From the NCBI GenBank assembly GCA_047614125.1, contig JBLHHI010000005.1, forward strand, positions 1 to 53,473: a stretch of 53,473 nucleotides of DNA, in the 5' to 3' direction. The first letter of the stretch is position 1, and each line of letters starts with the position of its first letter. The DNA comes from JBLHHI01 sp047614125 (GTDB lineage: Bacteria > Bacteroidota > Bacteroidia > NS11-12g > UBA9320). The position numbers were made by a program, and so were the translations under genes. The notes beneath the pieces were generated by a model. It did no database searches. It was not told where the DNA came from and saw only the letters and a list, made by a program, of their open reading frames with translations. Positions 17,905-26,136 of the stretch are shown here, piece after piece.

Positions 17905-18150
17905 AGTCCTGGATCGTGTACTCTTTGGATTCCATAAACTGTTGTTAGTCAACATTTTGGTGCGATTCTATATACTTTCGGAGCAACATGTCTACTGCAA
18001 TAATCTCAAAGGCTTACCTCAATATATAATGTCTATAATCTGGAGATCAGCAACACAACGTGATATCTCAACAACCAAAATGCTCCGTGTACATCATTTA
18101 ACGCGCATTTATTCGAGCACCTCAAAAAGCTAAAAGATGAGATGTCATAA
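17905..18150 (+). pseudogene. Third tRNA-tail fragment and possible GIY-YIG nuclease remnant
   Basis: AGTCCTGGAT recurs at 17905-17914. The DNA after it has no intact gene. Switching frames gives pieces such as VRFYILSEQH and ISTTKNAP-like codons (18060-18090), then FNAHLFEHLKKLKDEMS before TAA at 18148-18150. These resemble the small GIY-YIG endonucleases (pattern VYILYSEQH...YYIG, then HN...TK) that often sit beside tRNA genes in Bacteroidota. The match is weak and partly reconstructed. From 18151 to 18446 I see nothing else coding. Confidence 0.28.
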
Positions 18151-18446
18151 AACCAAACCATCTTGCTAGCATAATACACCTTTAACTCGCTTGCTTGAAG
18201 AGCCGTTGATTCCGATCATTCCTCTTTGATAAAATCATAAACTTTTATAATAGCCGATAAAAAATCAGTGCACGTACAAATCCTGTACATTTTTGCAGAC
18301 AAATGTTAAAACATTTTACTGTCCATAGTTTTTAAACCCAGTTTGTTAAATATATTTGTCAAGGCAAATTTTACCGTATATGGCCCTAATTATTAGTGTT
18401 ATGGCTGGATTTTATGCGCAAAGGACAAATTGTGACGAAAGAATTA

Positions 18447-18477
18447 TTGTTGTGGCACAATATTTTCTTTATCTTTG
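18447..18477 (+). promoter_or_regulatory. Promoter of the T9SS tail protein
   Basis: A -33 TTG at 18447-18449 and a perfect -7 TATCTTTG at 18470-18477 are 20 bp apart. This places the transcription start just upstream of ATG 18490. Confidence 0.6.
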
Positions 18478-18489
18478 AAAACAAGAATT

Positions 18490-18858
18490 ATGGCAAAACG
18501 ATTACTCAACTTAATATTGTGTTTCTTTCTTACTGCTTCGATTGCGGCTTCGGCTCCAACGAAGGTGGGTGATGAAGACGACAAGTTTGGTGTGGAATCT
18601 TCCATAACCGGCAACATCAAATTGGGTCAGAACTACCCAAATCCTGCCATTGGCAAAACGTACATCGAGGTTAGCTTTGATGGGCAAGAAGCCAGATTTG
18701 CTGTTTACAATATTGTTGGAAAACTCATTGAAGAACGGGTTATAACCGACAACACCATAGTTTTGGATGTGTCCAACTACAACGAAGGAATCTACTTGTA
18801 CACCATTGAAGCCAACGGTGAAAAGGTTACCAAGAGAATGACCGTTAAAAAGCCTTAA
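18490..18858 (+). CDS. Stand-alone T9SS type A sorting-tail protein
   Basis: This 122 aa protein consists of a signal peptide (MAKRLLNLILCFFLTASIAA), a short acidic spacer of about 25 residues, and then a complete Por secretion tail (about 40-122): LGQNYPNPAIGKTYIEV, AVYNIVGKLIEERV, LDVSNYNEGIYLYTIEANG and KRMTVKK. These tails normally direct large cargo through the type IX secretion system. Here there is almost no cargo. It may be a small surface protein in its own right or the leftover of a larger gene; the good promoter favours expression. ATG 18490 is chosen because the upstream TTG at 18475 overlaps the -7 box. Confidence 0.85.
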   Translation: MAKRLLNLILCFFLTASIAASAPTKVGDEDDKFGVESSITGNIKLGQNYPNPAIGKTYIEVSFDGQEARFAVYNIVGKLIEERVITDNTIVLDVSNYNEGIYLYTIEANGEKVTKRMTVKKP

Positions 18859-18941
18859 GAAGCATTCAACTTAGCTTTCCAACTTTAACCTTCCTCTCCA
18901 TACCCTGCAAAATAGAGGTTACACCTTCGATTATGAGGTTT

Positions 18942-21900
18942 TTAAACCTTTAAGTCTGAGTCCATTTTTGCAAGCAACTTAATTGCTGCTTCCGACAATA
19001 CTGTTCCAGGGCCAAATACAAAAGAAACCCCTACTTCATGCAAAGCATTGTAGTCTTTTTCTGGAATTACCCCCCCAACCACTACAAAGATGTCTGCTCT
19101 CCCTTTTTCTTTAAGTGCCTCGATAACCATTGGCACCAAGGTTTTATGACCACCCGCTAAACTGGATATGCCCAAAACGTGAACATCGTTTTCTACGGCC
19201 TGATTAGCCACTTCGTCTGGGGTTTGGAACAAGGGTCCAACATCCACATCAAAACCCAAATCAGCAAACCCTGTAGCAATTATACGAGCGCCTCGATCGT
19301 GACCATCTTGCCCCATTTTGGCAACCAGCATTCTGGGTCTCCTGCCAAACTTTTTGGCAAAAGCATCCGAGCTTATTAATGCTTCCTTAAAACTATCGTT
19401 CATTTTAATGGCTTGTCCATATACACCCGAAACAAAGGTAGTGCTTGCTTGGTATCGTCCAAAAACATCTTCCAAAGCTGCACTGATCTCACCCAAGGTG
19501 GCTCTATTGCGAGCAGCCACAATAGCGGCCTCCAACAAATTACCCTGGCCGGTTTGAGCAACGGTTCGCAACGCTTCTAAATTATCAGCTACCTCTTTCG
19601 TGTTCCGTGATGATTTGATTTTGGACAAAGAGTCCAGCTGCTCATTTCTAACCTTAGTATTATCGATTGACAAGATGTCGATGGGCACCAAATCTGCTGT
19701 TTTATAAGCATTTACACCCACCAAAACATCTGCTACCGAATCGAGCTTTGCCTGTTTCTCGGCAGCAGCTCTTTCAATGTTTGCCTTTGGAATTCCAGCC
19801 TCGATTGCTTTCGACATCCCACCTTTTTCTTCCACCTCATCCATTAATTCTTTGGCTTTTATGATCATTTCTTGAGTTAAAGCCTCAACAAAGAAGCTCC
19901 CACCCCAAGGATCAATTACATCGGTGAGTGATGCCTCTTGTTGCAGAAATATTTGTGTGTCGCGAGCAATTTTCGCCGAAAAATCAGTAGGGAGCGCAAT
20001 GGCTTCATCCAAGGCATTTGTATGCAACGATTGCGTTCCACCCATCACGGCTGCCTTTGCTTCAATGCAAGTTCGGGCAATATTATTAAATGGATCTTGC
20101 TCTGTTAAGCTCCAACCACTGGTTTGGCAATGAGTTCTAAGTGCCATTGACTTCGGGTTCTTCGGTTTAAACGACGATATGAGGTCGGCCCAAATAATTC
20201 GTGCTGCCCGCATTTTTGCAATTTCCACAAAGTAATTCATTCCAATGCCCCAGAAAAAACTGAGACGTGGCGCAAATTCATCGATATCTAATCCAGATTT
20301 AATGCCCGTTCGAACATATTCCAATCCATCCGACAGGGTGTAGGCCAGCTCAATAGCTGCAGTAGCTCCTGCTTCCTGCATGTGATAGCCGCTTATGCTG
20401 ATGGAATTAAACTTGGGCATGTTCTGAGCCGTGTATTTAAAAATGTCGGCAACAATGCGCATCGAAGACTTTGGTGGATATATGTATGTGTTTCGAACCA
20501 TGAACTCTTTGAGAATATCATTCTGAATGGTTCCTGCCAACTGCTGCGTGCTCACTCCACTTTCCTCGGCTGCCACTATATAAAACGCCATAATGGGAAG
20601 TACCGCGCCGTTCATTGTCATTGACACCGACATCTGATCTAATGGAATTCCGGAAAACAACATCTTTACATCTTCAACCGAATCGATGGCAACACCGGCC
20701 ATGCCAACATCACCGGTAACTCGTGGATGATCAGAATCATACCCTCTGTGAGTTGCTAAATCAAAAGCTACTGACAGTCCCTTTTGTCCACCAGCCAAAT
20801 TTCTTCGATAAAAAGCATTGGATTCTTCGGCCGTACTAAAGCCGGCGTATTGCCGAATGGTCCATGGACGCGACGTGTACATCGAGCCATATGGGCCGCG
20901 GTAAAACGGAGGTATGCCCGCCACAAAGTTCGCTATGGATGGTAAATCTTCAGCGGTATACGTAGATTTTACCCGAATACCTTCGGGAGTTGTTTTAAAT
21001 GATTTCTCTTCCTGTACTGTTTGAGCAGACGTTTTCATCTCAAAGCCCTTTGTTAATTGGGCACAAAGGCTCTCAACTAGGTAGTTACCGCTGGCGGCAT
21101 CTTTCACCCAATGCAGATTCGACTCATGTTCCAATAGCTTTGAAATGTTCCGCGCCCAACGCAAAGATCTGCTACTTTCGGAACGATCAAAAGTATCTAA
21201 CAACAGTAAATCAGCACCGCCAATAATTGCGGCCATTGCATTGGTTGTTGATCGCAAAAGGTTTTTGTACTGATCGTTGCCTTCTTCATAAACTGAAGTG
21301 CAACGTGCGGTAATGGTTGGGCAAAATCCGTCCAACTCCGATTCCATAACAGCGCGTAAGCTCCTCAACCGTGCTATCTCATAGAAGAAGTTTTGAGAAA
21401 TATTGAGTTCGATGTTGAGTTTAGATGCCAATTTGGCTCCCCTAAATTTTGGTATAATCGCCTTTATTTCTAATACCTTTTCTCGAAATAATCTCAACTC
21501 GCCATTGCCTACAATGTTTGTGTGTGGATTAATGAGCGAAAAAAAATTTCCCGGTCCATCCAATACAGAATCCAATCGGTCTAAATTGGAAAGCGATGGT
21601 TTAAGATTCAAATAAGTTGTAGCACTGATTTTGGTGATAATATCTTCGAAATCAACCGATTGAGAATACAAGCCCAAAGTGCTTGGCGCGTTTTTAATAA
21701 AATGTGCTGGGTTGTGCGAAGAAACAAGATGTACACCCTCCCACTCTTCCTTACTAAAATCGGCTTGATCTGCCTGCAAAACCAATTTCCAAGAGTTCGG
21801 AAAGCTATTTAAAAAAGGCAGTGGGCGAATTTTATCAGAAGCATGATAGGCCGGTTCAACTTCCAATCCAAACCAATCCTTCTTTAAATCTGAATACTCT

Positions 21901-21977
21901 TTACCGCGTAACTCCGATTGAATTTGCTCCAACCAAGCCTTCTTACTGGTGCTGTTTTCTTTAAACGCGTTAAACAT
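18942..21977 (-). CDS. Methylmalonyl-CoA mutase, fused small and large subunits
   Basis: This B12-dependent mutase interconverts methylmalonyl-CoA and succinyl-CoA in propionate metabolism. The 1011 aa protein is longer than a normal catalytic subunit (about 715 aa). Its first ~310 residues resemble the N-terminal part of a MutA-type small subunit (KAWLEQIQSELRGKEYSDLK, FGLEVEPAYH). From PSIANFVAGIPPFYRGPYGS on, it is a complete large subunit with the active-site ISGYHMQEAGA, and ends in a cobalamin-binding domain with DGHDRG and ISSLAGGHKTL. I use ATG 21977 (MFNAFKEN): the longer start at 22016 lies upstream of a perfect -7 box. Partner genes (epimerase, MeaB) are not in the window. Confidence 0.93.
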   Translation of the reverse strand: MFNAFKENSTSKKAWLEQIQSELRGKEYSDLKKDWFGLEVEPAYHASDKIRPLPFLNSFPNSWKLVLQADQADFSKEEWEGVHLVSSHNPAHFIKNAPSTLGLYSQSVDFEDIITKISATTYLNLKPSLSNLDRLDSVLDGPGNFFSLINPHTNIVGNGELRLFREKVLEIKAIIPKFRGAKLASKLNIELNISQNFFYEIARLRSLRAVMESELDGFCPTITARCTSVYEEGNDQYKNLLRSTTNAMAAIIGGADLLLLDTFDRSESSRSLRWARNISKLLEHESNLHWVKDAASGNYLVESLCAQLTKGFEMKTSAQTVQEEKSFKTTPEGIRVKSTYTAEDLPSIANFVAGIPPFYRGPYGSMYTSRPWTIRQYAGFSTAEESNAFYRRNLAGGQKGLSVAFDLATHRGYDSDHPRVTGDVGMAGVAIDSVEDVKMLFSGIPLDQMSVSMTMNGAVLPIMAFYIVAAEESGVSTQQLAGTIQNDILKEFMVRNTYIYPPKSSMRIVADIFKYTAQNMPKFNSISISGYHMQEAGATAAIELAYTLSDGLEYVRTGIKSGLDIDEFAPRLSFFWGIGMNYFVEIAKMRAARIIWADLISSFKPKNPKSMALRTHCQTSGWSLTEQDPFNNIARTCIEAKAAVMGGTQSLHTNALDEAIALPTDFSAKIARDTQIFLQQEASLTDVIDPWGGSFFVEALTQEMIIKAKELMDEVEEKGGMSKAIEAGIPKANIERAAAEKQAKLDSVADVLVGVNAYKTADLVPIDILSIDNTKVRNEQLDSLSKIKSSRNTKEVADNLEALRTVAQTGQGNLLEAAIVAARNRATLGEISAALEDVFGRYQASTTFVSGVYGQAIKMNDSFKEALISSDAFAKKFGRRPRMLVAKMGQDGHDRGARIIATGFADLGFDVDVGPLFQTPDEVANQAVENDVHVLGISSLAGGHKTLVPMVIEALKEKGRADIFVVVGGVIPEKDYNALHEVGVSFVFGPGTVLSEAAIKLLAKMDSDLKV

Positions 21978-21995
21978 ATACTTTGGTGATTTTGG

Positions 21996-22003
21996 CAAAT
22001 GTA
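21996..22003 (-). promoter_or_regulatory. -7 box deciding the mutase start
   Basis: TACATTTG, a perfect TAnnTTTG, lies 18 bp upstream of ATG 21977 and downstream of the alternative start at 22016. It supports the shorter protein. No -33 was recognised. Confidence 0.5.
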
Positions 22004-22120
22004 AGGAATTGACCAACTACTTTTTAGGTTATCTTGAAGCCAAATCCAAGCCGTTAACAAATATACATTTGTTGTGTTCTAGGGCTTGTTGATCATTTCT
22101 TTAGAGTATGAGTTATTCCA

Positions 22121-22128
22121 TACTTTTG
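22121..22128 (+). promoter_or_regulatory. -7 box for the crotonase gene
   Basis: TACTTTTG, 13 bp upstream of ATG 22142, matches TAnnTTTG; only a weak TTTC/TTTA lies at the -33 distance. Confidence 0.45.
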
Positions 22129-22141
22129 TGAAAAATTAGAA

Positions 22142-22918
22142 ATGTCGAACAAATACATCATAACCGAAGTAGTCAATCACATTTTGGTGATTTCAATTAA
22201 CCGGGCAGATAAAATGAATGCCCTTAATGCTGCCTTATTACAAGAAATTAAAGCTGAGGTGTTAACTGCCCAAAATGATAAGAACGTACATGGAATCATT
22301 CTTACCGGAGTTGGAGATAAAGCTTTTGCTGCGGGTGCAGACATTGCGGAGTTCGCTTCGTTCTCAAAGCTTGAAGGAGAAAAATTAAGTGCCGATGGAC
22401 ATGAGGTGATGAATGCAATAGAGAATAGCACAAAAATAGTAGTTGCTGCGGTAAATGGTTTTGCTTTGGGTGGAGGATGTGAGCTTGCGATGGCATGTCA
22501 TATACGCGTTGCCAGCGAAAATGCTCGATTTGGACAACCGGAGGTTAACCTGGGTCTTTTACCTGGGTATGGTGGCACTCAGCGCCTTGTGCAACTTATT
22601 GGCAAGGCTAAGGCCATCGAATACTTAACGACTGCCGACCTGATTAAAGCCACAGAAGCCCATCAACTTGGATTGGTTAATTATGTTGTTGAACAATCAG
22701 AGCTGATGAATACTTGTACAGCGCTCATCCAAAAAATTGCACAGAAATCTCCTCAGGCTGTCAACCTTACGCTACAATGCGTAAACGCTTATTTTAATAA
22801 CGATGAAAATGGATTTCAAAAGGAGATCACACTATTTGGACAAAGCTTTGAAACAGAGGAGTTTAAAGAAGGCGTAGATGCGTTTCTTACCAAAAGAAAG
22901 GCCCAATTCAGATTGTGA
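22142..22918 (+). CDS. Enoyl-CoA hydratase/isomerase family protein
   Basis: This 258 aa crotonase-fold enzyme acts on enoyl-CoA thioesters. The oxyanion-hole motifs are GDKAFAAGADIAEFA and ALGGGCELAMACHIRVAS. The catalytic glutamates of hydratases are in place (GGCELA, and FGQPEVNLGLLPGYGGTQRL). This favours a true short-chain enoyl-CoA hydratase of beta-oxidation over an isomerase. It is divergent from the mutase gene, with 164 bp between the starts. Confidence 0.9.
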   Translation: MSNKYIITEVVNHILVISINRADKMNALNAALLQEIKAEVLTAQNDKNVHGIILTGVGDKAFAAGADIAEFASFSKLEGEKLSADGHEVMNAIENSTKIVVAAVNGFALGGGCELAMACHIRVASENARFGQPEVNLGLLPGYGGTQRLVQLIGKAKAIEYLTTADLIKATEAHQLGLVNYVVEQSELMNTCTALIQKIAQKSPQAVNLTLQCVNAYFNNDENGFQKEITLFGQSFETEEFKEGVDAFLTKRKAQFRL

Positions 22919-22936
22919 ATCCTTTTTGGCATCCTA

Positions 22937-22968
22937 TTTGCTTTGTATGAATTGAACTTGTAAATTTG
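22937..22968 (+). promoter_or_regulatory. Promoter of the first DUF1573 gene
   Basis: A -33 TTTG (22937-22940) and a perfect -7 TAAATTTG (22961-22968) are separated by 20 bp, 30 bp upstream of ATG 22999. Confidence 0.6.
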
Positions 22969-22998
22969 ACTTTAATATAGATTTTGAAATTAAGAATT

Positions 22999-23451
22999 AT
23001 GAAACGAACATTTTTAACCCTATTAATAGCCATTGGATTTGCTGGCTTTACCATGGCCCAAACCGACGCTAAAATTGAACTTTCTGGCGATGGTGGTGCT
23101 ATTATGTCACTCGAAAAAACGCAGCATGACTTTGGTAACATCAAAGAAGGAACCCAAGCCACCGTTACTTTTAAATTTAAGAATACCGGAACTGAGCCCT
23201 TGCTTTTAAGTTCGGTTCAAGCATCTTGTGGTTGTACTACTCCAAAATGGACCAAAGAGCCAATCGCTCCAGGAGCTACTGGGGAAATCATCGCCATATA
23301 CAATTCAACTAACCGTCCAGGTAAGTTTACTAAAACCATAACTGTTAAATACAACGGCGAAGGTGGAACGGAATACCTAACCATTACTGGCTTTGTTGAA
23401 AGCAAGCCAAAAGAAGCAAGCCCTCCTTCAATACAGGCAACGCCTAAGTAA
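22999..23451 (+). CDS. DUF1573 domain-containing exported protein (1 of 3)
   Basis: This 150 aa protein has a signal peptide (MKRTFLTLLIAIGFAGFTMA-Q) and one Ig-like DUF1573 domain: HDFGNIKEGTQATVTFKFKN, the conserved ASCGCTTP cysteine motif, and IAPGATGEI followed by NRPGKFTKTITV. DUF1573 domains are common in exported Bacteroidota proteins; their function is unknown. The start at ATG 22999 is preferred over the TTG-type start at 22984 because it gives a proper signal peptide and leader. A strong terminator follows. Confidence 0.88.
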   Translation: MKRTFLTLLIAIGFAGFTMAQTDAKIELSGDGGAIMSLEKTQHDFGNIKEGTQATVTFKFKNTGTEPLLLSSVQASCGCTTPKWTKEPIAPGATGEIIAIYNSTNRPGKFTKTITVKYNGEGGTEYLTITGFVESKPKEASPPSIQATPK

Positions 23452-23476
23452 TTGAAAGTTTCTTAAAAGAGTTTTA

Positions 23477-23506
23477 AACCCAGCGATGATCGCTGGGTTT
23501 TTTTTT
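23477..23506 (+). terminator. Strong terminator between DUF1573 genes 1 and 2
   Basis: The perfect stem AAACCCAGCGA/TCGCTGGGTTT with loop TGA continues into a run of nine T. Confidence 0.92.
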
Positions 23507-23542
23507 GGCATAATTTGTGAAATTACTATCTAAAATAATCCT

Positions 23543-23983
23543 ATGAAAAAAGTATACTTTATCCTGGCAATCTTGAGTTTCTCAATTGGAAGCGCTGTGG
23601 CACAAGAACCAATAGAGCCAAAACCCACCATAACCTTGACTCCAGATGGCGTTCCGAAAATTCATTTAACAGAAACCGAGTTCGATTTCAAAACCATTGC
23701 AACGGGATCTCAAGTAGAGCATGTGTTTACATTTGTGAACGAAGGGTCTGCTCCATTGGTCATTAGTGAGGTTAAGACTCCCTGCTCCTGTACAGCACCT
23801 TCTTTCTCAAAAGATGCCATTGCTCCAGGTGAAAGTGGCGAAATCAAATTACAATACAGTGCAGGCACACACAGCGGACAATTCGTTAAAACAGTAACCG
23901 TTCATTACAACGGAGACCAAAGTCCAGATTTTATAACTATTAAGGGCAATATTGCCAAACCAACCAATTCAGAAACTAAGTAA
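23543..23983 (+). CDS. DUF1573 domain-containing exported protein (2 of 3)
   Basis: This 146 aa protein has a signal peptide ending AVA-QEP and a DUF1573 domain: EFDFKTIATGSQVEHVFTF, the motif TPCSCTAP, IAPGESGEI, and HSGQFVKTVTVHYNGD. It is a clear paralogue of its neighbours. Because terminators lie on both sides it is probably transcribed alone, although no perfect promoter box is seen. Confidence 0.87.
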   Translation: MKKVYFILAILSFSIGSAVAQEPIEPKPTITLTPDGVPKIHLTETEFDFKTIATGSQVEHVFTFVNEGSAPLVISEVKTPCSCTAPSFSKDAIAPGESGEIKLQYSAGTHSGQFVKTVTVHYNGDQSPDFITIKGNIAKPTNSETK

Positions 23984-24023
23984 GATTTGTCATTTACTCT
24001 GGCTGATTTTAAATCGCTTAACG

Positions 24024-24058
24024 AAATCCTTCTCCCATACGGTGAGAGGGATTTTTTT
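24024..24058 (+). terminator. Terminator between DUF1573 genes 2 and 3
   Basis: The stem AATCCTTCTC/GAGAGGGATT (10 bp with one G-T pair) is followed by a T run. Confidence 0.85.
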
Positions 24059-24101
24059 ATCCCGGATACTTGATATTTCCGAAATGAATTGCAACACAAA
24101 C

Positions 24102-24530
24102 ATGCTCTTAAAAAAAATCAATACTCTTCTGGTATCATTCATTTTGCTTTCGGTCTTCTTTATGAATGATCTGAAGGCCCAAAATGTTATGCAGCAAGAT
24201 TCGGGGATTATCGAGGCAAAGATTCAATTTGATACGTTGTCGTTTCACCTAGGGAACATAGCTCAAGGCGTTCTAATTACACGAACCTTCCATTTTGAAA
24301 ATACAGGTACAGACAGTCTAATCATACTATCGGCCGTTGGCGATTGCAGTTGTACTGTACCAAAGTTTTCGGAAGACACCTGTGGTCCGGGAGCTGGTGA
24401 TTCGATTGAGGTTACGCACAACAGCACAGATAACATTGGGCGTTTTATTCAATACGTAACAGTTCTTCACAATGCCGAAGAAGGTTATACCTTTCTAAAG
24501 CTTTCTGGCTTTATAGAGGTTAAGTGTTAA
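24102..24530 (+). CDS. DUF1573 domain-containing exported protein (3 of 3)
   Basis: This 142 aa protein has a signal peptide (MLLKKINTLLVSFILLSVFF, ending KAQ). Its domain blocks are LSFHLGNIAQGVLITRTFHF, GDCSCTVP, CGPGAGDSIEV and GRFIQYVTVLHN. It is the most divergent of the three. ATG 24084 is six codons upstream and equally possible; any longer reading runs through the terminator and is unlikely. Confidence 0.83.
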   Translation: MLLKKINTLLVSFILLSVFFMNDLKAQNVMQQDSGIIEAKIQFDTLSFHLGNIAQGVLITRTFHFENTGTDSLIILSAVGDCSCTVPKFSEDTCGPGAGDSIEVTHNSTDNIGRFIQYVTVLHNAEEGYTFLKLSGFIEVKC

Positions 24531-24539
24531 ATTGTTTTG

Positions 24540-25445
24540 TTAAAGAACATCTTGTTTTAACCATGCATTGGATAAAATACCGGTTAACCCACCTGTGTTG
24601 ATGTACAGCACCCGAGAACCTCTGGGTATTTCTCCGTTTTTTACCATTTGAAACAGAGCCATCATAGCTTTCGCATTATATACCGGGTCGAGTAAGATGC
24701 CGGTTGAGGCCGCAAAGCTGCGCGCAAATTGGCGCAAAGCACCATTGCTTTTTCCAAATCCACCAAAATCGTAATTCGTATGAAGCGTATAATCACCTAT
24801 GCGATGACTGCAATATTTAAGAAGTTCACTTTGGTGTCGCTCATCATCCTTAACCGCAGCAATTCCATGCACATGGGCTTTTAAACCAGGTGTACATACC
24901 ATACCGCACATGGTGGTTGCCGTTCCTACTGGCAGTAAAATGTGATCAAAATCCAAGGCTTCATTCTTGTTTAAAATTTCCATGCATCCTTTTACACCCA
25001 ATTCATTTGAACCTCCATCCGGTATAACAAAAGATGGAAAACTTTCTTTAAAACATGAATGCGCTGACCCAATATTTATCAAATCTTTAAATACATCGCG
25101 AGCAACAAATTGTAAATCCATCCCAAATTCAGCAGCAATTTTAAGAACCAGATTGCTGGATGAGTTCAATTCTTCACCTCGTACAATTCCGATTGTTTTA
25201 AGACCATATATTGCTCCAGCACAAGCAGTTGCTATGAGATGATTGGAATACGCTCCTCCAAAGGTTGTAATGCAGCCTTTTCCTTGGCGTTGTGCTTCTT
25301 CAATATTGTACTTTAATTTTCTCCATTTATTCCCAGAAATGAATGGATGTATCAAATCATCACGTTTCATAAGCAGCCCAATGCTGGCTTCCCGCAACCA
25401 TGGCAGTTCTATGGCCTGAATAGGAGTATCTGTATTGAGTTCCAA
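24540..25445 (-). CDS. ACC deaminase / D-cysteine desulfhydrase family PLP enzyme
   Basis: This 301 aa fold-type II PLP enzyme carries the PLP lysine Lys40 in ISGNKWRKLKYN, then TTFGGAYSNHLIATA and a glycine-rich phosphate loop LPVGTATTMCGM. The family contains 1-aminocyclopropane-1-carboxylate deaminase and D-cysteine desulfhydrase; sequence alone does not separate them, and desulfhydrase-like activity is commoner in bacteria. The only possible start is TTG 25445, because a stop codon (that of the deiodinase-like gene) lies five codons upstream. It is the last gene of a four-gene operon. Confidence 0.85.
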   Translation of the reverse strand: MELNTDTPIQAIELPWLREASIGLLMKRDDLIHPFISGNKWRKLKYNIEEAQRQGKGCITTFGGAYSNHLIATACAGAIYGLKTIGIVRGEELNSSSNLVLKIAAEFGMDLQFVARDVFKDLINIGSAHSCFKESFPSFVIPDGGSNELGVKGCMEILNKNEALDFDHILLPVGTATTMCGMVCTPGLKAHVHGIAAVKDDERHQSELLKYCSHRIGDYTLHTNYDFGGFGKSNGALRQFARSFAASTGILLDPVYNAKAMMALFQMVKNGEIPRGSRVLYINTGGLTGILSNAWLKQDVL

Positions 25446-25457
25446 CGATCTATTTGC

Positions 25458-26132
25458 TTACATGTAAAAGGTTGAGATTTCATCCAGCGATTTGCGTTTT
25501 AAATCCGGCACTGTGCTACCCTCTGCTGCATAGCCAACAGGAATTAGTAAGAATGGCTTTTCATTTTCGGGCCGTTCGAGTACCTTAGATAAAAAGTTCA
25601 TTGGACTGGGCGTATGCGTTAACGAGACCAAACCAGCGTTGTGTATGGCTGTTAAAAGCATGCCAGTGGCAATTCCAACCGATTCCTGAACGTAATAGTT
25701 CTTGCTCTTTTTGCCGTCAACCACATCGTGTACCTTTCTAAAAACTACGATGAGCCAAGGTGCTATTTCCAAAAATTCCTTGTGCCAATCTGTACCAAAA
25801 GGTTTAAGATCATCGATCCATTCTTCCGACATCCTTCCGTGGTAATTCTCATATTCCTCTTCTTCTGCCGCCAATCTTATCTTTGCTTTCAATTCAGAAT
25901 TATGAATGGCGCAAAAGTGCCAAGGTTGCTTATGGGCACCCGAAGGTGCCGTACTTGCCGTTTTGATCAAGTTTTCGATGATGGCTCGATCAACAGTCCG
26001 ATCACTAAAGGTTCGAACCGTTCTTCGAGCATTGAGGTGGTTAAAAAAATTCGCGGTTCGTTCGAGCATAGCTTTTTGCGCAACTTCCGGCATTTTTAAT
26101 GGTATGTGTGGGTAATCTTCTCCTGAACTCAT
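25458..26132 (-). CDS. Nitroreductase-fold flavoprotein, iodotyrosine deiodinase (IYD) homologue
   Basis: This 224 aa protein aligns by eye with the catalytic domain of human iodotyrosine deiodinase. Shared blocks include RRTVRTFSD, TAPSGAHKQPW, the lid region EEEYENYHGRM, a central GIATGMLLTAIHNAGLV and the C-terminal ATVPDLKRK-like STVPDLKRKSLD. The substrate zwitterion-binding triad Glu-Tyr-Lys is present with the right spacing (Glu93, Tyr97, Lys118). IYD uses FMN to remove halogen reductively from mono- and diiodotyrosine; bacterial members do this too. It is likely cytoplasmic, with no signal peptide. Activity here is inferred from the triad. Confidence 0.88.
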   Translation of the reverse strand: MSSGEDYPHIPLKMPEVAQKAMLERTANFFNHLNARRTVRTFSDRTVDRAIIENLIKTASTAPSGAHKQPWHFCAIHNSELKAKIRLAAEEEEYENYHGRMSEEWIDDLKPFGTDWHKEFLEIAPWLIVVFRKVHDVVDGKKSKNYYVQESVGIATGMLLTAIHNAGLVSLTHTPSPMNFLSKVLERPENEKPFLLIPVGYAAEGSTVPDLKRKSLDEISTFYM

Positions 26133-26136
26133 AAAC

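Noticed and set aside
17900..18133. 77-codon open frame behind tRNA-Asn as an intact gene
   Set aside because: It begins inside the repeated tRNA tail and shows frame breaks against the GIY-YIG pattern; treated as a remnant.
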